From assembly GCA_030435675.1 (NCBI GenBank), contig CM059621.1:15872001-15936000 (forward strand): a DNA stretch of 64,000 nucleotides, in the 5' to 3' direction. This document shows, in pieces, positions 56,885 through 64,000 of the stretch. This DNA comes from Steinernema hermaphroditum. Taxonomy: Eukaryota > Nematoda > Chromadorea > Rhabditida > Steinernematidae. Below the pieces are notes generated by a model. It did not search any database. It saw only the letters and a program-made list of their open reading frames with translations, and had not been told where the DNA came from. Position 1 is the first letter of the stretch. Every line of letters starts with the position of its first letter. The translations under genes were made by a program, and so were the position numbers.

Positions 56885-57275
56885 ATTCCGTATACGTAGT
56901 TACCGTAGAGCATCCTCGACGCATCAACTCTCGCCTGTAATCTCGGGAGACCCCTCGCGTAGCCAGATCCACCGGAGGCGCTCCCCGAAGTTTCCCCGGG
57001 CGATGTCTCCCTCTTCGTCTTCGGGTCGATGTGAGTGCCCTTGCTTCTTCTGCTCGCGGAGGGGACGCGCCTCCAAGAAGGTGTCTGGAGAAAGAGCGTG
57101 AACGGAGGTACGATAGATGCCGCCGCCTCTGCGCCTCCGCCTTCCGACCGTTGAAGAGACTCGAAGAAGACTTCGGGAGCAGGTCCAGGCGAAGTCCTTA
57201 GGCGGAGAGGATCACTCACACAGAGAAGCTCCCTCAGTGCGCGACATCTTCTAAGACCTCTAGATACATCCCTGC
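56885..57275 (-). repeat. Dispersed repeat B, inverted copy
   Basis: Inverted, diverged copy of 21541-21900. Shared words include CTCCGCGAGCAGAAGAAG and GGACTTCGGCTGGACCTGC-type sequence in both orientations. The adjoining 56500-56885 may extend the repeat, but I found no second copy of that part in the window. Confidence 0.7.
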
Positions 57276-57885
57276 GGCACCCTGGACTGTGGAATTGGCA
57301 ACAACACAACGTGAAACAACAAAACAATTTCTCTTACGAAACAACAAATGGAAGATGGAATACGTGGGGCACGGGTGGAATCCGGGGCGCTGGTCAGTTT
57401 GTGGACAACGCGAACACAGCTACCAGTCACAATTACTCCAGATCTGACTAAACGAGTTACTGGGGCGTGTCAAATGGCTCCTTTTGAAAGGAAAGGCTTC
57501 CAAGTGCCAGACGCGGATCGGGCAGAGCTATGGCGGGGGTGGTAGTGCTTGGTATGCAAAATCAAGCGCACATCGAATCGCGTGCCCTCAATCAAGATTC
57601 ACTACCTAAACACCTCTCGAAAGTTAAGCCCATAGAAATATATGTAGTCAACTTCGGGGACATTGGTGATAGCGGGTGTATGGTTGAACTGGGTAGCAGC
57701 TTCACAGACACTTTTGCGGTTCAGTTTCGACTCCACCCGGGCCCATATTTTTTTCTCCTCGCTTCTCCAGAATTTGTTTGCTTCCTCGCACTCAATCCTA
57801 TCCCATTTTCAGTTATGAATGCTAGCAATATTTTGCAAAAAATCAGCTGCCCATATGTGATCTAAGTCCGTCAAAAAGAGATTCT
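57276..57885. other. No gene recognised
   Basis: Short frames only, between dispersed repeat B and the first hairpin element. Confidence 0.4.
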
Positions 57886-58721
57886 CTATTGTATTGCTCA
57901 CGAAACTCTTCCGAAATTCGGAAAGGTCCCGCCACGAAAAATTGGCGCGCCATTTCCTGCCATCGGCAGGTTTACAATGGAAATTGGTGATTATCACAGT
58001 TTTCTCGCGAGCTGCGCGATTTCGCTAGAATTTCTGAGCGTAACTTTGTTCAGCGTAACTTTCTGCATCGAATGAACCCGGGTTTGTATCGATCTGAGCG
58101 AAATCCACAGAGAAATAAGCTTTACATTAATTTGCCTTATCAACATCCCGGGTTTTGGCCCATTTCTGGCATAGGACAGGGAACTTTTAAGTGATTTACA
58201 CAGAACAGCGAACCAGCAAGCATCAAACTATCAACAATAACATCAAGCAAGTACAGTTAAGACGACTCAGAGCTCGACTCTGAGTATTCTCCACTTTTGG
58301 AATCCGATGGCCGATGATGCAAGCCAGCGAAAGAGGAACACCGTAGCTGCATGTGTTTCTCCTCTGCATATGTTCTTATGGTTGATAGTTTGATGCTTGC
58401 TGGTTCGCTGTTCTGTGCAAATCACTTAAAAGTTCCCTGTCCTATGCCAGAAATGGGCCAAAACCCGGGATGTTGATAAGGCAAATTAATGTAAAGCTTA
58501 TTTCTCTGTGGATTTCGCTCAGATCGATACAAACCCGGGTTCATTCGATGCAGAAAGTTACGCTCAACAAAGTTACGCTCAGAAATTCGAGCGAAATCGC
58601 GCAGCTCGCGAGAAAACTGTGATAATCACCAATTTCCATTGTAAGCCTGCCGAAGGCGGGAAATGGCGCGCCAATTCTTCGTGGTGGGAGCTTTTGAAGA
58701 GTTTCGTGAGCAATACAATAG
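57886..58721. mobile_element. Long hairpin element E1
   Basis: Inverted arms of about 345 bp (57886-58235 and 58381-58721) around a 145-bp spacer. Outer ends read CTATTGTATTGCTCACGAAAC and its complement. Likely a MITE or foldback element; no clear target duplication. Arms share most bases, with a few indels. Confidence 0.85.
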
Positions 58722-58771
58722 TTAAAGGTAGAGTACAGGCACTGAAATATGTAAAGCACTCGTGCAGCCGT

Positions 58772-59252
58772 TTTATAAACATCCCTCTTGGGACGCGGTT
58801 CCAAAATTTATCTCGCCACTTTCATTTGAAAGAGCGGACCTAATGTTTACCTCAAACTTGGGTAATTAAACCGACGACAGCGTTGTGTGGAGGCTTTCAT
58901 GTGACTAGCGACCGTGCTGCTGCAGCGGTGGGGAGTGTCTATTGCAGAGAGGCAGAGTAATCTATTGCGTTATGTGCTTGGCCGCATCGCTTTATCGCGC
59001 CCACATTCACATGGGGAAAAGACCCTGAAGCGATGCACTGACTCTCCACCGAGCTATAGATTTCTCTGCTTCTCTGCAGTGGACACTCCCCACCGCTGCG
59101 GCGTCACAGTCGCGCCCCCCATAAGTGTCTCCACACGACACCCTCGTCGGTTTAATTACCCAAGTTTGAGGTAAACATTAGATCCGCTCTTTCAAATGAA
59201 AGTGGCGAGATAAATTTTGGAACCGCGTCCCGAGAGGGATGCTTATAAGAGA
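58772..59252. mobile_element. Long hairpin element E2
   Basis: Second foldback-like element 50 bp after E1, unrelated in sequence. Arms of roughly 190 bp: outer end TATAAACATCCCTCTTGGGA pairs with the right end; both arms contain TTCATTTGAAAGAGCGGA and GCGGTGGGGAGTGTC. Arms are about 85-90% similar by eye. Confidence 0.8.
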
Positions 59253-59765
59253 CTATGAACATGAGCAAGATCTAGGACATCATCTCCGATTAATGCCGAA
59301 ATGTGACCCCCTTCGGTTTCATTTGTGGAAAATTCTCGCCAAATGGAAATACTTTTTGGCGAGCACATCTGACAACCGTTTCTTTTGAAAAAGTCAACAA
59401 ACGTAGGAATTTGAGACACTCTAAACTCTATTGGTATCAGTAATTCCGCTTAATAATTGTCCACAATGTCCCCAGGTCGTACTTAGAATCGATAGTCTGC
59501 ATATTGAGAACTAACGCATTGAAAATGCAGAACCTATGTACACATGTATTCAGGCAACAATATTCTTCACACTTTATCGCGACAGAAATACATTGCGTGC
59601 AATTAAAAATGTCATTTGTAAATGAGGATGCTGAAGATGTAACCGCTGACGACGAGGTGGCTCAATTCAGATTGTACCCTCCGCAAGGAGCCTTCGAGCA
59701 ACATCCGGAGCACCACGCATTCTTGCACAGTCGGAGTGCTTCCGGCACGTGTGGCCGGCCTTGCC

Positions 59766-60135
59766 CTAGTCCACTGAAAGGAAAACTATTTTGAGCCAGT
59801 ATTAAGCAATAACTTACTCTGGTCGCAACGACACTTGCCATGGTAACAAATGTCCAGTCCTCCACACTGGTCGTGAGACTTACATGGCTGGTAGATCGTC
59901 TTCTCGTCCATACGACAAAGGTTCACCAGATTGCAAGTGCCTTCCTCGTTCAAAGTGCGTCCTTCAGAAATGTAATAAGGGGCGTAAGTCGGGCAATCGG
60001 GTCGACTGGGGAGCGGTTTGCCGTACAGCTTAATGAATTTTCGGTTGGTTTAGGGCAAATTTCTGATAGCTTACGGCGTAGATGGATACGGATCTCAGGA
60101 GAAGAAGCAAGGGTAAGACAAACTTCGTCGCGGTT
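59766..60135 (-). CDS. Secreted cysteine-rich protein, EB-module-like (5' end open)
   Basis: Minus-strand exons 60135-60075, 60028-59818 and 59773-59766. The first exon reads TKFVLPLLLLLRSVSIYA, a signal-peptide-like segment without an ATG, so an upstream exon is needed or the start is lost. The main exon has LPSRPDCPTY, EEGTCNLVNLCR, PCKSHDQCGGLDICYHGKCR; the final CxxxDxC...CxxGxCxC spacing is that of EB modules of nematode secreted proteins. The second exon uses an ATTAAG acceptor. The last exon adds only MD and a stop. Function unknown; confidence limited by the missing start. Confidence 0.5.
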
Positions 60136-60232
60136 CTAAAGCTTTACAGTTTGCAGACTCTTCTTAGCAGCTGCCTGAGGGAGGAGCTCCCGGGCTGGAT
60201 TAGTCATTCCATGCATAAATCCATCCCCTACA

Positions 60233-60259
60233 GTTAACGATGCCTGGAACATCGTTAAC
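60233..60259. repeat. Short perfect hairpin
   Basis: GTTAACGATG and CATCGTTAAC are perfect inverted copies around a 7-nt loop (CCTGGAA). Purpose unknown; may be chance or a fragment of a foldback element. Confidence 0.6.
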
Positions 60260-60739
60260 CGTCCCACACGGTGATTCAACATTTACAATTTTAAATCCTT
60301 ATGTTTGAGGTTAATCAGTCGAGGTTATCCCACGGGTTTATTCATTCGAAAATCGATTTCAGCAGCTAAAACGAAAGAAACGATTTTCCATGTTTATTTA
60401 AACATTGTCTTTTCACAACGTCCCACGGCCGGAGATGACTTATCGGCGTCGGAAAGATTCTGTGAGACGCCACCGTTCTAGACTAAACAAATAGCAAATC
60501 GTTCCTTCTACCGATCAAATGATTCACTGCCGTGAGAGCTCACAGCAAGCAAAATCTTTCTGCTTCGATGAATCAACACGAACAATCTGTTGATATCCCT
60601 TAACTTGAGATATATGTTCAACACTTCCATGCCTAAGAGTACCTTCAAACTACTACATAAAGCACTGACATCTCCGGAAACGATTATAAGTGCAAATATA
60701 TCCTTGGGTAAATGTTTCAAATCATCTAAATGACATCCA

Positions 60740-60985
60740 TCCATAAGGAAAAATATTGGCCAGAGTGACATCTTCGTTTTGTGCATTGGCACAGATCATA
60801 AGTGTTGTCGGAAGAGACAAAATCTTTGTATAAAGTAAATGCACCGCAATTTGTCGCTTCAATTCGTAAAGCACAAATTCTCGTGTGATGAACGAATCGT
60901 TTACGAATGTCATTGCTGATATCTCTTCGATAAATCATTGTAAATTACTTTAAAGCTGTTCTTTTACGTTTGGACATCCTGGATG
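60740..60985 (-). pseudogene. Uninterrupted copy of the hAT-disrupted exon
   Basis: Minus-strand sequence homologous to 36085-36257 joined to 37545-37600. It contains VNDSFITREFVLYELK in one frame or HHTRICALRIEATNCGAF and CTKRRCHSGQYFS in another; both frames are open across it. Flanking exons of the parent gene were not found nearby, so it is probably a fragment. Confidence 0.6.
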
Positions 60986-61161
60986 AGAACGGTGACTTTC
61001 TCACGGTCGGTGAGGCATTTGGTCGATGTGGATGGAGGAGCGATCGACGGGAATCATCAGCGGTGGATCTGCCAGTTGCGGAGTCGACGAGCTCTGAGGA
61101 GACAGAAATGAGTTACACATGATCTGGCTTCAGAAAAAAAACAAGAAATTTATCTCCCAAA

Positions 61162-62156
61162 TCACGTCATCTTCGAAGCCACCGAAATAACTTTGTGGGA
61201 TTTGCCAAAACGCATCCAAGAGCGTAGCACGTCTCTGTATGGTTTGACCAATAGAACCGTGAAGACTATGTTCAGCAGAGCTTGGTAGGCGCCAGCGATA
61301 AATGCGATACGAGATAAAAAATCCAAGGATTCCATCCTTGCAATGAATGCGCAGATTACAAGAACGACGGGCCCACCCCCAAAAATAGTTGGAATGAGCA
61401 CAGAAACAAGCAATGTGATGGTCAACATCTTCTGCATTTCCTTCGTTTTCTTGCTCGCTTGGGCCATCTGTGACTTTAGCGTACACACTACTCGGAACAT
61501 GAAAGAGTAACAGAGCGCAATAATAGTGGCGATATAGACAACTGAGACAATTACGTATAAGGTAACTAGAGGATTAAGTGGAAGACAAACGGCCACTTGA
61601 TCATGGCGCCATCCTCGAGAATCCTGAAAGCCGTGTTCTGGAAGCTACTGACAGCTGCTCAACTTACCACTTCTTGAAAATAAACGTAGAGCGTGACTAT
61701 CAGCGTCAGTGTAATGGCGGCGAAAATCGATAAAAACACATTTAGCGCTTTAGACCAGATTGGATTAGTGCAGTAGAAAGAGTTCGGATGGCAAACGTGG
61801 CAATATCGGTATAAAAACGGCAAAAATATCGCATTAACCACACCAAATACGCCCAGCACAACAAAGAATATTTCACTATACACGGCGGCTTTGCCCACTA
61901 GTTGAATTATTCCAGAAAAAACAATGCACATCATACCATCGAATGGAAATTGAACGTCGATCCAACCGAATATTCCAGTGAAGAATGCATATAATTGATA
62001 AGAAGAGTTGAGAAAGAGGAAATAAAACTTATACGCTGCCATAGTGGGAGGCGTTTTGTAAATGATAAGGTAGGAGCCAACTACAGATATGAGAAGAAAG
62101 ATGGCAGAAGTTACAGTTATGATAACTGCGTAAAGTTCGTAGAAGAGAAGCGCCAT
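61162..62156 (-). CDS. Serpentine chemoreceptor GPCR, Srh/Sri-like (Str superfamily)
   Basis: Plasma-membrane chemoreceptor. Minus-strand exons 62156-61668 and 61623-61162 give 316 residues, normal for the family. TM1 is IITVTSAIFLLISVVGSYLI, followed by TPPTMAAYKFYFLFLNSSYQ, the conserved T-x-x-M-x-x-YK motif of Srh/Sri receptors. Later: YSEIFFVVLGVFGVVNAIFL, FLSIFAAITLTLIVTLYVYF, LLTITLL-type LTITLLVSVLIPTIFGGGPV and the C-terminal PYRDVLRSW. Ligand unknown. Confidence 0.85.
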
Positions 62157-63309
62157 AACTAACAGAGGCTCGTTTGCAATAGTACTGCTGCAATAGGATC
62201 GCCTATCAACCAGTCCCTGCGTTTGAAATATGCTAGCTCGGTTGCTGTCCGTTTCATTTAAAATGCATAACAGCAGCTGAAAATAAAGAAACTGGTAAAC
62301 AGTCCTCGACCGGCGAACGAGTAGTACTAGAATATGATCTACGTCTCTCTTCTGTGTCTAACATACGCAGATAAAGCAGATGTCTCCAGCGAACTTCACG
62401 ACTGTCCTTGATCCCACTGATGAATTTCCATGAAATTACATGATTTCCCAACAGAAACGAATGATAAAAAAGGATAGGTAGATGTCTGATAGGTAAGGCG
62501 GAACCTGCACGTGATATTTTCAGCCAAATGAATTGACTATCGCCCACCTCTCTCTTTTGTATCTCACCTCCAAAACAGGAAATTAAGGTTTGGAGGACAC
62601 GTCTTGCCGCAATTAGGACCTGTTACTAACACTCGGTAGTGTTTAAAAGGAGCCGCTTGTCACACAGTCTCAAACGCAGTCTCTCTTTTCCATCCACGCG
62701 CTATTCCACCCGACTCTCTGGGTTATATTCATCCTTCTGATAAGCTATCGCATTCTGCTGCGTAGCATCTCCTATCCAGTTCCCGTTCAGGCGTCATACG
62801 AAATTTGGTATTTGAGACATTGTCTCCGAAATTCCCAAAGCCTTAAGGACCTTTATTGTTTATGTTCTCTCTGCACGTTTACTCTTGAATCTGGATCGCA
62901 CTTTTAGTGCAATTTTACGAAGGTCGTTCAACGATGGTGGTCCTTAACAGGTTCGTGGCTCGCATTGAAAACACCATACAGTGGCACAGAAAATGTGCTA
63001 AACATGAAAATATTTGACCCATGTCTCACATAATAAGAGCCGCGATGTCGAAGCGAACACAAAACGTTTCACAAACGTTTTTTTTTTATCTGATTTTTTT
63101 ATCTGCACAAATTGTGTTTTATTATTCATTTTGAGCGTTAGAACGGATCTAAAATCATATTTTTTTATGTTTTCGTCATTTTACATCTTTCACGATTTAC
63201 ACGATTTATCTTCCCGAATCAACGGCTTACACCGTGCAGGACGTCTCATATATGCACAAAGAGGAACGTAGTCACACCGTAGCCGCTGATTTTCTTCTCA
63301 TTTCGGTGG
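62157..63309. other. No gene recognised
   Basis: Probably upstream sequence of the minus-strand GPCR followed by AT-rich DNA. No supported coding or RNA gene. Confidence 0.45.
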
Positions 63310-63708
63310 AGCAGACGAATCCGAATAGAATGCAGCGCTCCCATTAGTTTGCGCGGGCATCGAAGTCGTGAAGAGCTGATTCCGGAAGTGGAATAGCGGT
63401 GGAGTAGAGCCAACGGAGCGGAGAGTCATCTTCGGTTCGGCTGGCGGCGCGGACTTCGGAGTTGCAACGCTTCTTCGGCTTCTCTGGCGGCGCGGGTAGA
63501 GTCGGGCGGTCGTGACGGGCTTTTTGGCGAGACGGTGGAACTACGGCTCCCTGGTGTTCCAGGCCTTCTGGGAGCCGGGGCGATCATTGCGCCAACAACG
63601 ACGGCCGAGAACGACCGCTCACTCAACTCATTCGGCTCAGACAGCCTCAGAGAGAGCGAGAGCGAGTGGACGACCCGACCGATCGCTGGGGGCACAAATG
63701 AAAGACCT
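63310..63708 (-). repeat. Dispersed repeat A, inverted copy
   Basis: Inverted copy of 11671-12060. On the minus strand the frame with RRPGTPGSRSS and TRAAREAEEALQLRSPRR is again open and is preceded by an in-frame ATG at 63695, unlike in the other copy. The remaining 63709-64000 holds nothing recognised. Confidence 0.75.
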
Positions 63709-64000
63709 TACATCTTTCATGAGACGCAAAATAGTCTAACGTGCGAAACTTCTTGTAGCATAGAACTCAATCTTAAAGCTTGCCCTACCTATGAACTTGT
63801 ATGAACATGTGATCGAGCAGGACCGGGAGCAGGTCATCCCATGAAGTCCGATAGATGCCAGATTTCTGATCGAGAATTTGAGGTCTAAGTTCTAGTTCGG
63901 AATCGGAATTCTGAAATGAACTTGAACCGGGTGCATCCGTGGGGCATATCAATGTTGACCATTTATCCCCCCAAAAAGCGTTTTCCATCATCACCGTTCC

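Noticed and set aside
60508..60792. Minus-strand frame of 94 codons near the pseudogene fragment
   Set aside because: No motif and no support from the homologous copy at 37.6 kb, where similarity ends.

Overview
The window is nuclear DNA from a nematode. The evidence is a major sperm protein domain gene, two nematode-type serpentine chemoreceptor genes, a nematode-type nuclear hormone receptor, many introns of 38-60 bp with strong TTTCAG acceptors, and TTTCAG/TTGCAG sites immediately upstream of several start codons, as expected for spliced-leader trans-splicing. I cannot name the genus. Exon boundaries were placed by eye; in most multi-exon models the summed exon length is divisible by three, which supports them.

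Layout. 1.9-3.7 kb: Srsx-like GPCR. 4.2-6.0 kb: first of two THOC3 (THO/TREX mRNA export) paralogues; the second is on the minus strand at 15.9-17.3 kb. 8.4-10.1 kb: nuclear hormone receptor with a tRNA-Arg(ACG) in an intron. 10.7-13.9 kb: an MSP-domain gene closely followed by a POT1-like telomere protein carrying an acidic 12-residue repeat. 14.6-15.75 kb: stomatin. 18.2-21.4 kb: C2H2 zinc-finger protein with an internally duplicated module. 23.3-25.2 kb: charged nuclear protein. 25.8-30.2 kb (minus): a TMEM126-like mitochondrial gene followed by two related C2H2 genes with operon-like spacing. 30.8-34.8 kb: large proline-rich protein with an FCS zinc finger and two SAM domains (Polyhomeotic/Scm-like). 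39.5-42.6 kb (minus): pix-1/ARHGEF7. 43.6 kb: F-box-like gene. 47.6-50.6 kb (minus): zinc-finger gene, NDUFAF6 and EMC5, the last two overlapping. 51.4-54.5 kb: PHD-AWS-SET histone methyltransferase of the NSD/MES-4 class. 55.6-56.4 kb: small gene with a tandemly duplicated exon. 59.8-60.1 kb (minus): cysteine-rich secreted gene. 61.2-62.2 kb (minus): Srh/Sri-like GPCR.

Mobile DNA is concentrated at 35-47 kb and 54.7-59.3 kb. A 1.28-kb hAT element (BED finger, 8-bp target duplication) interrupts a gene fragment whose uninterrupted copy lies at 60.8 kb. A 75-bp hAT-type MITE also has an empty site in the window. Two Mutator-like elements 41 bp apart have terminal inverted repeats made of short tandem repeats. 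There are two 500-bp CAAGGG-type MITEs, two long hairpin elements and several dispersed repeats.

Several genes belong to shared processes (mRNA export, chromatin regulation, telomere protection, complex I biogenesis), but apart from the operon-like groups I see no reason to think they form a single system. The most unusual signals are the repeat-array MULE termini, the hAT insertions with internal empty sites, the overlap of EMC5 and NDUFAF6, and the recurring palindrome TGTCTAGACA in non-coding DNA.
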